Origin: Frankia nepalensis
GTDB taxonomy: Bacteria > Actinomycetota > Actinomycetes > Frankiales > Frankiaceae
Reading direction: 5' to 3'
DNA length: 64,000 nucleotides
Assembly: GCF_016786325.1 (NCBI RefSeq)
Contig: NZ_JADWYU010000097.1
Location: 26,674-90,673, forward strand
Of the stretch, positions 6,954 to 15,837 are shown in pieces. The translations under genes and the position numbers were made by a program. Below the pieces are notes generated by a model. That model saw only the letters and a list, made by a program, of their open reading frames with translations, was not told the origin of the DNA and ran no database searches. Each line of letters opens with the position of its first letter. The stretch's first letter is position 1.

Positions 6954-8255
6954 TTACTTCCTGACGAGCAGCGAGCCGCAGGACAGCTCGGTGACGGGAT
7001 GCCAGGCGCCGTCCTTCAGCTGGCTGATCGAGCTGCACGGTGTCGTGGCGAAGTGGTTGAGCGGCCACCGGGTCTCGGGTACCGCGCCCTCGCCGCCGTG
7101 CACCCAGTCCTTGTTCAGGAAGTCGACGAACGTGTCCACCGTCAGGTCCCTGCCGGCGGCCGAGAGGGCATCGACGAACAGGTCGGCCGACCAGTAGCCG
7201 GCGAGTGCCGAGATGCTGATCCGCTGGTCGGGCGCGTACTTCTTGAAGTCCGCGACCATCTTGGTTGCCTTCACGTTCGTGTCGTCGATGCCGGGCAGCC
7301 AGCTGCTGGTGGCGTACATGCCGTCGAAGTCCTTCAGGCCGACCAGCGCGGGGTCGTAGAACGGGCTGAGAAACTTGCCGGGATAGCCGGCGGCTTTCAA
7401 CGCCTGCACGAGCTTCTGGCCGGACGCGAAGTCGGTGATGAAGTAGACGACGTCCGGCGGCGCGCCAGCGTTCGAGCTCATGACCGCCTGGACGAGCGCG
7501 GTCGTGTCGGCCAGCCCGCTCGCGGGAATCGGCGACTCCGCGTAGGTGACCTTGACCCCACCCGCCTCGGCGTATTTCTTGAGGTTGCCGAGCGCGGCGC
7601 GGCTCGAGTCGAGGTCGATGCCGACGAGGGCCAGGGTGTGGTTCCGGTCGTCCTCGAACAGCGAGTTGACCATGCCGGCCAGGTTGTTGGCCAGGACCCC
7701 GTCGTTGTACTGGCAGCCGGTGATGCCGAAGCCGACCGCGGTTTCGCAGAAGCCTTCGTTGGTGCCCCAGCCGAAGAAGGGAACCTTCTCCTGGCAGAAC
7801 GTGTCGGCGTAGCCGGCCTGGCTGGTGATGACCGGCACGGCGGCGAACGCCCGGGTCTGGGTGGCGATCACCTTGGCCTGCGCGATGTTACGGCTGGAGT
7901 CCTGCCCGTCGTCGAGTACGCCCGTGAAGTTGATCCGCCGACCGTTGACGCCGCCCGCGTCGTTGGCGGCGTCGAACCGGACCTTCGCGCCGACGTCGGC
8001 GCCCTGCATGGTGGAACCGCCGGGGCTGGTCAGATACGCGAGGCCCTCGACGGTGATCTCGGTGTCGGTGACGCCACGGGTCGGGTCGGCCGCCGGCTGG
8101 GTGCATTTCAGTGTGCTGGCGTCGACGGTGAGGCCGCCGTCGCTCCAGCCGGTGGACGGGCCGCTGGTCGGGCCGACCTTGACCCAGGCGGACTCGTCGG
8201 TGAGCTGGGCGACGGGCGCGCCGTCGCCGCCGCCCGGCGCGCCCCCGGCCCCCGG
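6954..8255 (-). pseudogene. ABC-type substrate-binding protein, 5' end missing
   Basis: About 430 residues of a periplasmic-binding-protein type I fold (Leu/Ile/Val family): TDTEITVEGLAYLTSPGG, AANDAGGVNGRRI, VPFFGWGTNEGF, PPDVVYFITDFASGQK, LAGYWSADLFVDALSAAG, and a C-terminal Cys pair. It should be a lipoprotein, yet upstream of DGAPVAQLTDESAW no frame offers a signal peptide, lipobox Cys or ribosome site. Instead the sequence becomes the coding strand of a membrane-protein gene running the other way. I read this as a deletion that removed the N-terminus; a misassembly is possible. No permease or ATPase gene is nearby. Confidence 0.65.
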
Positions 8256-9083
8256 GCCGCCGAACGGGAACGAGAACGGGAACGGGCCAGGCTCGAGGCG
8301 GCCCGGGCCGCCTGGCGGGCCGCCTCGGCCGCCACCGCGGATCCCCGCTGGGCCCGGCCGGGCGCGGCCACGGCCGGTGGAGAGATCGCCGCGCCCGAGC
8401 CCCCGGACGCCGGGCCGCCGAATGGCTGGCCGGAGGGCGGTGGTACCCAGCCGCGTTCCGGGAGCGCGCCGCCCACGGAGCCGGGCGACGCGCCCACCGG
8501 GCGGGAGCCCGACGCGGCGGGCCCGGGCGCGGCGACGGTTCCGACGCGGCGCGAGCGGCCCGCCCGGCCGGTGCTGGTCCTGCCGGCGGCGCTCGCCGCC
8601 GTGGGGGCGGCGCTGACGATCGTCGCGTCGACGATGACCTGGGCGACGGTGCGCGCCTGGGGACTGGTCGAGTACTCGGTCGCCGGGCTCGACCCGACCC
8701 AGCACGGCCGGCTCACGCTGGGGCTCGGGATGATGGCCGGGCTCGCGGCCCTGGGCCTGGCGACCCGCCCGCGCGGGCACGCCGCCCGGCTGGCCGCCGG
8801 CGTCACCGGCGTCGCCGGGCTGACGACGGCTCTGGTCGCGCTCATCGACATCGGCTACCTGCGAGGCGGCGGCCTGATGACGGGGTCGACCACGGCGGCG
8901 GTCACGATCATCGGCCCTGGGCTGTGGCTCGCGCTCCTCGGTGGCCTGCTCGGCCTCGTCGCCGCGCTGCTCGTCCGGCCGGGCCAGCCCGGCGCCTCGG
9001 GCCAACGACGCCGGGCGGCGCCACGCGGGCCTGGCGGGCGTCGCGGCCGGGGAGGGCGTCGCGGCCGTGGCGGCGCGGGATGA
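8256..9083 (+). CDS. Four-helix membrane protein, apparently 5'-truncated
   Basis: The reading frame has a charged Arg/Glu/Ala helix at its beginning (AAERERERERARLEAARAAW), a Pro/Gly-rich linker, and four likely membrane helices: VLVLPAALAAVGAALTIVAS, LGLGMMAGLAALGLA, AGVTGVAGLTTALVALIDIG and GLWLALLGGLLGLVAALLV. It ends in an Arg/Gly-rich tail. Codons are well G/C-ending from about 8256, but no start codon or ribosome site precedes them: the upstream DNA is the antisense of the binding-protein gene. The first in-frame start is GTG at 8571, which would leave only the membrane part. The function is unknown. Confidence 0.6.
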   Translation, partial: AAERERERERARLEAARAAWRAASAATADPRWARPGAATAGGEIAAPEPPDAGPPNGWPEGGGTQPRSGSAPPTEPGDAPTGREPDAAGPGAATVPTRRERPARPVLVLPAALAAVGAALTIVASTMTWATVRAWGLVEYSVAGLDPTQHGRLTLGLGMMAGLAALGLATRPRGHAARLAAGVTGVAGLTTALVALIDIGYLRGGGLMTGSTTAAVTIIGPGLWLALLGGLLGLVAALLVRPGQPGASGQRRRAAPRGPGGRRGRGGRRGRGGAG

Positions 9084-9128
9084 CCGGACGAACGGCGGTG
9101 ACGGACCGGCTGGCGTCATCCGCCAGAT

Positions 9129-9169
9129 CCGGTAGGCGCCGGGGCCGGCGTGGTCCCGGCGCCTACCGG
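9129..9169 (+). terminator. Strong hairpin after the membrane-protein gene
   Basis: CCGGTAGGCGCCGGG (9129-9143) pairs perfectly over 15 bases with 9155-9169 around an 11-base loop, 46 bases after the plus-strand stop. It is a likely intrinsic terminator without a U-run. Confidence 0.65.
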
Positions 9170-9431
9170 AGACCCGCGGGGACGGACCGCGGTGTCGCCG
9201 GCGCCTCTCCGGGCGGCAGCTGTCCTGCCGGCTCGGTGCCGGGTGGCCGCTCACGTCCCCCATTCGGGGCACGTGAGATTGGGACCAAAGTGCTGGTGAC
9301 CGAACTGTCCGTTTCCGGCAGACTCGGTCACGCCAGTCGGTTCGGGGAGACCGGACCAGCCTTGGGGGAGGAGGTCCAGGTCGCCGACTGGGGCGTCACG
9401 TTGCTACGCGGGGTACGACGTGACGCATCCT

Positions 9432-9470
9432 GACGGGTGCCGGCAGCCCGCGAGCCTGCCGGCACCCGTC
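9432..9470 (-). terminator. Strong hairpin after the response regulator
   Basis: GACGGGTGCCGGCAG (9432-9446) pairs perfectly with 9456-9470, a 15-bp stem with a nine-base loop, 29 bases beyond the minus-strand stop at 9500. The 260 bases between this and the hairpin at 9129-9169 show no gene. Confidence 0.65.
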
Positions 9471-9499
9471 CCCCGCGGCGGGAGGCCCGTGCCGTCCGC

Positions 9500-10306
9500 T
9501 CAGGACGACGCGGTGGATGAGTCCTTGGCCGAGCCGAGGAGATGGCCGTCCTCCTCCGCGCGGTGGAGAAGATCGATCTTCGTGCTGGCCGGCCGGCCCA
9601 CGTCGCGGTACTTCTTCCGGACTCGGTCGATGTACTGCTTGGCGGTCTCCGGCGCGACGCCCATCTTCTCGGCGACCATCCGGATGGACAGGCCCGCCGC
9701 GTAGAGCCGGAGCGCGTGTTTCTCCTGCGGCGACAGCGCCGGCCGGTCCGGGGCGTCGTCGGTGAGCAGCATGAACGCGACCGGTGGCGAGATCCACCCG
9801 ACGCCACTGGCGGTGGCCCGCACCGCCCGCGCCACGTCATCCAGGTGGTCGGTCTTCGCGACGTATGCCGCCGCTCCTGCTCGCAGGGCCGCCCGTACCG
9901 TCTCCGCGTCCGCGGACGCGCTGTACACCGCGACCGCCCTGCCCAGGCCGATCAGCCGCCGGATCGTCTCGGCCGGATCGGTTCCGTCCCCGAGATCCAG
10001 GTCCAGGAGCACGACGTCGGCCTCCAGGCCTGGGCCCGCGAGCAGCTCGGCGACCGAGGTCGCCGTCGCCGTGAGCGTGAGCCCGGGCAGCTGCCCGAGC
10101 GCGGTGGCGAGGCCTTCCAGCACGATCGGGTGGTCGTCGACCGCGGCGAAGCTGACCGGCGGCTCCTGACCGCCGCTCCAGCCCGCGGCCGCGCCGTCTT
10201 CGCTGGCCTGGACAGGGTCCGTGGTGGGGCCGGGCTCCCGGGCGGGGCCCGGCGGGGGATGGGTGTCGTCTGGAGCGCCGGCCGGGGAATCGGGGGGAGG
10301 ACTCAC
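9500..10306 (-). CDS. NarL/FixJ-type response regulator
   Basis: A 268-residue two-domain regulator with a Pro-rich N-terminal extension of about 50 residues. The receiver domain has D57/D58 (AVDDHP), phospho-acceptor D102 (VVLLDLDLGD), a Ser near 128 (VYSASAD) and a Lys near 151 (YVAKTD). The C-terminal LuxR-type helix-turn-helix (about 190-245) reads LSPQEKHALRLYAAGLS and GVAPETAKQYIDRVRKKY. No sensor kinase is adjacent, so the input signal is unknown. The start is a GTG without a clear ribosome site. A strong hairpin terminates it. Confidence 0.85.
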   Translation of the reverse strand: MSPPPDSPAGAPDDTHPPPGPAREPGPTTDPVQASEDGAAAGWSGGQEPPVSFAAVDDHPIVLEGLATALGQLPGLTLTATATSVAELLAGPGLEADVVLLDLDLGDGTDPAETIRRLIGLGRAVAVYSASADAETVRAALRAGAAAYVAKTDHLDDVARAVRATASGVGWISPPVAFMLLTDDAPDRPALSPQEKHALRLYAAGLSIRMVAEKMGVAPETAKQYIDRVRKKYRDVGRPASTKIDLLHRAEEDGHLLGSAKDSSTASS

Positions 10307-10376
10307 GGGACCATTTCAGCAGACGTGCCCACCCGCCGGATCTCCATCCCGCCCGGCGACGACCCGCCGCGAGGCG

Positions 10377-11732
10377 TCAGCAGTTGCAGTCGCAGCAGCC
10401 GCAGCAGTCGCCGCAGCAGTCGCACCCGTCACAGCAGTCACAGCAGTCACCGCGGGAGCAGAACCCTTCTTTGCGCTGGCCGTCGTAGGGCGAGGTGTAC
10501 TCGCCGCACATCTGGCAGGTGCAGAACATTCCTGTCGCGGCGAGGCAGGTTCCGAGGGCCAGGCCACGTCCCGGCCGGCCCGGGCCGCCGGGGCCGCCCG
10601 GACCACCGGGACCGGGGTGGGGCGGATGCCCGGGCCCGGGCTGTGGTCCGTACCCAGGCCCGGTGGGACCGGGCCCACCGGGCGGCGGCCAGGCGGAACG
10701 GAACGCCGTGTCGACGGCCCGCTCCAGCTCGTGGACCAGCAGCAGATGCGCCAGCCGGGCGTTCGGGTCGCGGCTGGCCCGCTCCCGTTCCGAAACGCCC
10801 GTCACCGTCGCGCCCGTCTCGGGGGTGGCCGGGTCGTGCCTGGCGGGGCACGCGCCGCCCTGATGCCGCTCGCCCCTTTTCGCGGACCGCCGCGCGCCCG
10901 GCGGCCCGGTGCGCGGCGTGCCGGGGTGCGCCGGCTCGTCCCGGCCCGGCGCGAACTCGACGTCGCGCAGGGCCAGCCGGATCCCCATGAGCGCGTCGTC
11001 GCACAGCGCTCGCGCCTCGGCGAGGGTCGTCCCGGTCGCGGTCAGCGGGTTCCAGGCCCGGTTGGCATCGTCGGCCGCCTGGTCGGCGACGGCGTCCACC
11101 AGGTGCGCCACCCGGCCGAACAGCCGGCCGATCTCGGCAAGCGGCTCGGCGTTGCCCGGCAGCCCGGCAAGCACGGCGGTGTGCGCGAACGCGGCCGCCG
11201 CGGCCTCCTCGGCTGGAGCCGTGACCACGGTCAGCGCCGTTCCCGGGCCCGCCGCCGCCTCAAGGGCGCGCTGCCGGCCGGCGGCACGTTCCATCACCTC
11301 GACGTCGAAGCCCAGCTCGGCGCCGGTGCGCGCGCCGCCGCGCGCCGCCGCGCCGGCGAACCTGCCGGCGAGCGCCGCGACCGGGCGGCGGGCGAACGGT
11401 CCGTCACCGTCGGCGACGTGGTCGTCCACGTTGGCCGCGGCGGCGGTCAGCGACACGGCGGCGGCGAGCAGCGCGCCCCCGTCGTTCGAGGCGCGGACCT
11501 CGGCGGGCCGTAGGCCGCGCAGCGCGCACGGCCCCGCCCGTCTGGTCGCCCCCTCGCCCGACTGCGCCGCGACCAGCACCGACAGCACGAGCCCGTCGAC
11601 GTTGGTCGCGGCCCGCGCCCACTGCCCATGCCGGTCCCGCAGGGCCAGGCACATCCCGCACAGGTGGGACATCCAGGTGGACGTCAGCTCATCGCCCATC
11701 CGGTGGCGACACGGACGAAGGATGCCAAACAT
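10377..11732 (-). CDS. DUF5685-type protein with Cys-rich tail
   Basis: A 451-residue protein. The first 30 residues (C8 in LRPCRHRMGDE, C25 and C28 in HLCGMCLALRD) match the start of an actinobacterial family I know as DUF5685, of unknown function. The middle is a helical Ala-rich domain, then a Pro/Gly linker (GPGGPGGPGGPG), then about 56 residues with 18 Cys, ending in CDCC- and CGDCC-type runs. Such a tail should bind metal or Fe-S. The ATG has GAGAGGG seven bases upstream. It is divergent from the metallo-hydrolase gene. Function is not known. Confidence 0.7.
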   Translation of the reverse strand: MFGILRPCRHRMGDELTSTWMSHLCGMCLALRDRHGQWARAATNVDGLVLSVLVAAQSGEGATRRAGPCALRGLRPAEVRASNDGGALLAAAVSLTAAAANVDDHVADGDGPFARRPVAALAGRFAGAAARGGARTGAELGFDVEVMERAAGRQRALEAAAGPGTALTVVTAPAEEAAAAAFAHTAVLAGLPGNAEPLAEIGRLFGRVAHLVDAVADQAADDANRAWNPLTATGTTLAEARALCDDALMGIRLALRDVEFAPGRDEPAHPGTPRTGPPGARRSAKRGERHQGGACPARHDPATPETGATVTGVSERERASRDPNARLAHLLLVHELERAVDTAFRSAWPPPGGPGPTGPGYGPQPGPGHPPHPGPGGPGGPGGPGRPGRGLALGTCLAATGMFCTCQMCGEYTSPYDGQRKEGFCSRGDCCDCCDGCDCCGDCCGCCDCNC

Positions 11733-11977
11733 GGCCGTACCCTCTCAGATGGCGGCGGCCGGGACCCGTGTTTCGGGTTGGGAAAGTGCAGGTCGCCACG
11801 TCCGGGCCCCGTCTCCCACCGCCCACGGACGATCCCCGCCCACGACGCCCGCGCCCGCCTGGCCGGGCCCGTGGCAACCGCCCCGCGCGGCGCCTCCGCC
11901 GGTTCCGGCCGCGGCCCTCGCGGCCGGGACCGCGACCCGGCAGCCTGATCGCCTCCCGGTTGGCTAGCCTGGCGAGC

Positions 11978-12691
11978 ATGGCCGACCGACTGTATTTCCG
12001 CCAGCTGCTGTCGGGGCGGGACTTCGCCGTCGATGATCCCATCGCGCGGCAGATGGTCAACTTCTGCTACTTCATCGGGGACCGGGAGACCGGCGAAGCC
12101 GTCATCGTCGACCCCGCCTACGCCGCCGACGACCTGCTCGGGCTTCTCGAAGCCGACGGGATGCGGCTGGTCGGCATGCTGGCCACGCACCATCACCCGG
12201 ACCACGTCGGTGGCTCGATGATGGGCTTCTCCCTGGCCGGGATCCAGGACGTGCTGGCGAAGGCGCCGGCGCCGGTGCACGTCCACCGGAACGAGGCCGA
12301 GTTCGTCCGCCGGGTCACCGGCGTCTCCGAGACCGACCTGGTCTCCCACGACCACGACGACACGGTCGACGTCGGCGCGATCCCGATCCGGCTGCTGCAC
12401 ACCCCCGGCCACACCCCGGGCAGCCAGTGCTTCCTGGTGGACAACCGGCTCGTCGCCGGCGACACGCTGTTTCTCGACGGCTGTGGTCGCACCGACTTCC
12501 CCGGCGGCAGCCCGGCCGAGATGTACGACAGCCTGCAGCGCCTCGCCGCGCTCCCCGACGACCCGGTCGTCTACCCGGGCCACTTCTACTCGCCGCCTCG
12601 CGCGAGCGCGCCGATGGCGGACGTGCGGGAGTCCAACATGGTCTACCGCCCGCGCACCCGTGAGCAGTGGCTCCTCTACTTCGGCGGCTGA
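11978..12691 (+). CDS. Metallo-beta-lactamase-fold hydrolase, glyoxalase II-like
   Basis: A 237-residue MBL-fold protein with the metal motif H71-x-H73-x-D75-H76 (THHHPDHVGG), a second His in LLHTPGHTPGS, the bridging Asp in AGDTLFLDGCGRTDF and a last His in VYPGHFYS. TPGHTPGS and GCGRTDF occur in glyoxalase II and persulfide-dioxygenase-like enzymes, so a thioester or sulfur substrate is likely. The start is the ATG at 11978, where coding-like codons begin; the frame is open further upstream. Confidence 0.85.
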   Translation: MADRLYFRQLLSGRDFAVDDPIARQMVNFCYFIGDRETGEAVIVDPAYAADDLLGLLEADGMRLVGMLATHHHPDHVGGSMMGFSLAGIQDVLAKAPAPVHVHRNEAEFVRRVTGVSETDLVSHDHDDTVDVGAIPIRLLHTPGHTPGSQCFLVDNRLVAGDTLFLDGCGRTDFPGGSPAEMYDSLQRLAALPDDPVVYPGHFYSPPRASAPMADVRESNMVYRPRTREQWLLYFGG

Positions 12692-12747
12692 CACGCTCGT
12701 ACGCCGGCGGCTGGCACGGCCGTACGTCGGTGGCTGACGTGGCCGAT

Positions 12748-12779
12748 GGCTGAGACGGCCGGTGGCTGAGACGGCCGGG
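12748..12779. repeat. 16-bp tandem repeat in the intergenic gap
   Basis: GGCTGAGACGGCCGG is repeated at 12748-12763 and 12764-12779 with one final-base difference. More degenerate copies of GGCTG-CACGGCCG type lie just before it (12686-12747). It lies between convergent genes. Confidence 0.6.
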
Positions 12780-12789
12780 CGCCGGCCGC

Positions 12790-14298
12790 CTACCGGGTGA
12801 CGAGGCCGGCGCGCAGCTGGGCGGCGGTGACGCCCCGGGTGGACTCGATGATCCTCGCGGCGGCGCGGCCGATCGGGAGCAGGCTGTCGGGGTCCACCTT
12901 GTCGAGCGTGTCGGCCTCGTCGAACAGGTACCAGGGGGCGGCGAGGAACTGGACCACCGGCACGCCGGCCGTGTGGTAGTGGGCGCCGTCGGACATCGGC
13001 ATGTCCCCGAAGGCGTTCGGGGCCAGCAGCATCGACCGGCCCAGCCGCTCAGCCTCGATGGCGTCGTAGACGGACTTCTCCAGCGTCGGGATCGTCGACG
13101 TGAAGAACCAGCGCGGCGTGGGGCGCCCGGTCGGCGCCAGCCGGCCGTCGCGGGCGGCCACGTCGCGGGCCGCGTGTTCCAGATGCACCTCGAGCACCAC
13201 CTTGTCGAGCTCGGCGCGGTGCCTGTCGACATAGTCGATGAGCCCGGCGCCGCCGCACATGTGCCCACCCTGCAGGATGAAGCGCATCCGGTGCGGCCGC
13301 TCGGCCGCGGGCACCCCGGCCCAGTAGGCGGCCTGGGCGAGCACCATCGCGATCCCGGTGCCGTCCTCGACCGCCGACGCCCAGGGCCCGTCGTGGTGCG
13401 ACCCGACCAGCACGAGCTCGTCGTCGCCCGGCGGGCCGGGCAGGTCCCCGACGATGTTGTCACTGCGCGCCGGGGCGCTGCTGGTGGCGACGTCGAGGCG
13501 GACCTGGACGGGCCCGCGGGCGAGCCGCTCGCTCAGCCAGCGCCCGTCGCTGCCCTTGATCCACACTCCGGGGATGTCGGTCGTCCGGCCGTGGTAGGGG
13601 AAGTAGTACCGGCATCCGTCGCCCGGGTAGTCGTGCAGCGCGCCGATGAAGGCGGCGCCGCGGGCCTCGACCACCTTGTCGATGAGGCCCTCGGAGCCGG
13701 CCACGAGCGGCACGAGGTGCGTCTCACCGGTGAACGTGCCGTCGGGGTCGTACACCCGTGGCGTGCCGTCCTTCGGCGCGCTCCCGAACTCGGCGGGCAG
13801 CGCCGGCGGCAGCCCGATGATCTTCGCGTCGACCAGCGCTGCCCGCCCGGCGACCGCGGCCAGGTCGGCCTCGTCGAAGCGGGCGAGCGGCACCTCCAGC
13901 CCGTCGGCCGGCACGGCGAACGGCAGCGGGAAGCACTCGAGCTCCACCGGCGCCTCGCCCGCCGGCGTGGCCACCAGCGAGTACCGCAGCGGCTCCCAGC
14001 GGGTCACCGTGACCGGCTCGGCATGGACGTCGGTCAGGCCGAACTCCCGGAACTTCGCCGTGACGAACTCCTGCGCCCACTGGTCCGCGGCGTATCCGGG
14101 CCGGCGCACGCCGCGCGCAACCACCTGCTCGACCCAGTCCATCATCGTGTCGGTGTCGGGCAGCGCGGCCTTGGCCGTCGGGGTCGCCGCGGGCGCCGGG
14201 GTGGCGCCTCCCGACCCGCAACCGGCGAGCCCGCCGGTCGTGACGGCCGCCGCGGCGGCAAGCGTCCCTCCGAGGAACTCCCGGCGCCCCAGCATCAT
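12790..14298 (-). CDS. M28-family metallopeptidase, Tat lipoprotein
   Basis: A 502-residue secreted protein. The start LGRREFLGGTLAAAAA is a twin-arginine signal, ending in a lipobox (GLAGC), so it should be Tat-exported and lipid-anchored. The catalytic domain is of the M28 aminopeptidase type: VGSHHDGPWASAVEDGTG carries the His and Asp zinc ligands, with further candidates in EVHLEHAA and a late His in GAHYHTAGVPVVQF. It most likely trims peptides outside the membrane. Two adjacent ATG codons (14298 and 14295) are possible starts; neither has a strong ribosome site. Confidence 0.8.
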   Translation of the reverse strand: MMLGRREFLGGTLAAAAAVTTGGLAGCGSGGATPAPAATPTAKAALPDTDTMMDWVEQVVARGVRRPGYAADQWAQEFVTAKFREFGLTDVHAEPVTVTRWEPLRYSLVATPAGEAPVELECFPLPFAVPADGLEVPLARFDEADLAAVAGRAALVDAKIIGLPPALPAEFGSAPKDGTPRVYDPDGTFTGETHLVPLVAGSEGLIDKVVEARGAAFIGALHDYPGDGCRYYFPYHGRTTDIPGVWIKGSDGRWLSERLARGPVQVRLDVATSSAPARSDNIVGDLPGPPGDDELVLVGSHHDGPWASAVEDGTGIAMVLAQAAYWAGVPAAERPHRMRFILQGGHMCGGAGLIDYVDRHRAELDKVVLEVHLEHAARDVAARDGRLAPTGRPTPRWFFTSTIPTLEKSVYDAIEAERLGRSMLLAPNAFGDMPMSDGAHYHTAGVPVVQFLAAPWYLFDEADTLDKVDPDSLLPIGRAAARIIESTRGVTAAQLRAGLVTR

Positions 14299-14348
14299 GA
14301 TCCAGACAATGATGCGTGCCGGCGGTCCTGTCCACCCCACAACGGGGG

Positions 14349-15662
14349 CTAGCGGGTGGCGCGGTCGAGTGCCTCGGCGAGCCGGTCGAGATCGGCCAGG
14401 GTGCTGTGGACGTGCGGGCTCACCCGCAGCGCCGGCACGGCGTCGCGGGCCCGGGTCCGGTCGATCGCCGAGGTGAGGATGCCCGACTCGCGGCGCAGCC
14501 GCTCCCGCGCCACCGCCGGGTCGACGCCGGCGGGCGGCGTGAGCGTGACGATCCCGCACGGGGAGGCGACGTCCTCGCCGAGCCGCCAGCCCGCGACCCC
14601 GTCGAGCCGGCGGCGGGCCGCGGCGGCCAGGGCCTGGACGCGGGCGCGCACCGCCTCCGGGCCGGCCTCGACGTGCTCGGCCAGCGCCGCCGCCAGCCCC
14701 ACCCGGGCCGCCATCGCCGCCTCGCCGACGTCGAACCTGCCGACGCCCTCGAACGCGACGAGGCGGCCGCCGCCGGCCGCCGCCGGATCGGGCTCCCAGC
14801 GGGCCGTGTAGCCGGTCGGCGCGGGCACGCCGAGCCGCTCGACGAAGTCGGGCCGCACGGCGAGGAAGCCGACGCCGCGCGGGCCGCACAGCCACTTGCG
14901 GGACGTGCCGACGCAGGCCGTCACGCCGCCGGTGGCGCCGCCCGCCGCCACGTCGACCTGACCGAGGGACTGGGCGGCGTCGAGCAGCAGCGGCACTCCC
15001 GCGTCCCGGCACAGCGTGGCCACCGCCGCGGTCGGCTGGACGACGCCGCGCTGGCTCGGCACCTCGGGGAACGTCACCAGGTCCAGGCGGTCCAGCGCCG
15101 CCGGTCCCTCGCCGCGGCCGAGCCGGTCGACGTCGACGCGTCCGTCGGGCAGCAGCGGCAGGTCGACGAGCTCCAGGCCGTCGCGCGCCGCGCGGGCGCG
15201 CAGCGTCAGCAGGTTCGAGGAGAAGTCGCTCGGCACGATCCCGACCCGCCCGCCGGGCGGCAGTGGCCAGGCGCCCACCAGCGCGGCGAACGCCGAGGTC
15301 GCGCTGTGGTGGAAGGCGACGTCGGCGCCGGTCAGCGCCGGGCCGAGCAGCCCGGCGAGCGCGGCCCGCGCCGCGTCGAGGCGCTCGGCGGCCAGCTCCT
15401 GGGCGGCGTACGAGCCGAGCCTCGCCTCGGCGGCCAGGTGCGCCACCTGCGCGTCGACCACGGCGCCGCTCGCCGCGCCCGCCGCCGCCGCGTCCAGGTG
15501 GACGACCGCCAGTCCCGCGCGCGCGGCGCGCCACCGCGCCCCGAGCTCCTCGGCCGGCGGCTGGGAGCCGCCCGGCGACGGCTGCCTGGACGCCGGTGGC
15601 GCCGGAGCCGCGGCGTCGTCGCAAGGGCCAGCCTTCTCCAGATGCTCCACCGCGTCGGCCAT
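14349..15662 (-). CDS. EgtE-like PLP-dependent enzyme (class V aminotransferase fold)
   Basis: A 437-residue class V aminotransferase-fold enzyme. The PLP lysine is in GTSRKWLCGPRGVG; the cofactor Asp region is VPLLLDAAQSLGQVD. Order and wording of segments (VVHLDAAAAGAAS, SQRGVVQPTAAV, RRESGILTSAI, LRVSPHVHSTLADL) resemble what I recall of EgtE, the C-S lyase that makes ergothioneine from hercynylcysteine sulfoxide. No egtA-D gene is in the window, so it may be a distant paralogue such as a cysteine desulfurase-like enzyme. The first 40 residues are low-complexity and the start is uncertain. Confidence 0.65.
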   Translation of the reverse strand: MADAVEHLEKAGPCDDAAAPAPPASRQPSPGGSQPPAEELGARWRAARAGLAVVHLDAAAAGAASGAVVDAQVAHLAAEARLGSYAAQELAAERLDAARAALAGLLGPALTGADVAFHHSATSAFAALVGAWPLPPGGRVGIVPSDFSSNLLTLRARAARDGLELVDLPLLPDGRVDVDRLGRGEGPAALDRLDLVTFPEVPSQRGVVQPTAAVATLCRDAGVPLLLDAAQSLGQVDVAAGGATGGVTACVGTSRKWLCGPRGVGFLAVRPDFVERLGVPAPTGYTARWEPDPAAAGGGRLVAFEGVGRFDVGEAAMAARVGLAAALAEHVEAGPEAVRARVQALAAAARRRLDGVAGWRLGEDVASPCGIVTLTPPAGVDPAVARERLRRESGILTSAIDRTRARDAVPALRVSPHVHSTLADLDRLAEALDRATR

Positions 15663-15724
15663 GCTGGCAGCGTCGCATCCGGCGGCGCCCGCGCGAAGGG
15701 CTCGGTGACCTCTTCCGTCGCCTT

Positions 15725-15762
15725 CCCGCCAGCCCGCCGGCCGCCTCCGGTGGGCTGGCGGG
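15725..15762. promoter_or_regulatory. 11-bp inverted repeat between divergent genes
   Basis: CCCGCCAGCCC (15725-15735) is exactly complementary to GGGCTGGCGGG (15752-15762), separated by 16 bases. It lies in the promoter region shared by the EgtE-like and quinone-oxidoreductase genes, so it could be an operator or a leader hairpin. Confidence 0.4.
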
Positions 15763-15837
15763 AATTCGGCGGAGACCGGTCGCGGTTGCCTGCCGACGGG
15801 TGGTGACCGGCGCCTGTGGGGGAAGGGGTACTCGACG

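Noticed and set aside
6999..8255. Plus-strand open frame upstream of the membrane-protein gene
   Set aside because: It is the antisense of the well-supported binding-protein sequence and has no coding signature of its own.
9084..9499. A gene between the two hairpins
   Set aside because: The open frames there are Arg/Gly-rich and lack a coding pattern or ribosome site.
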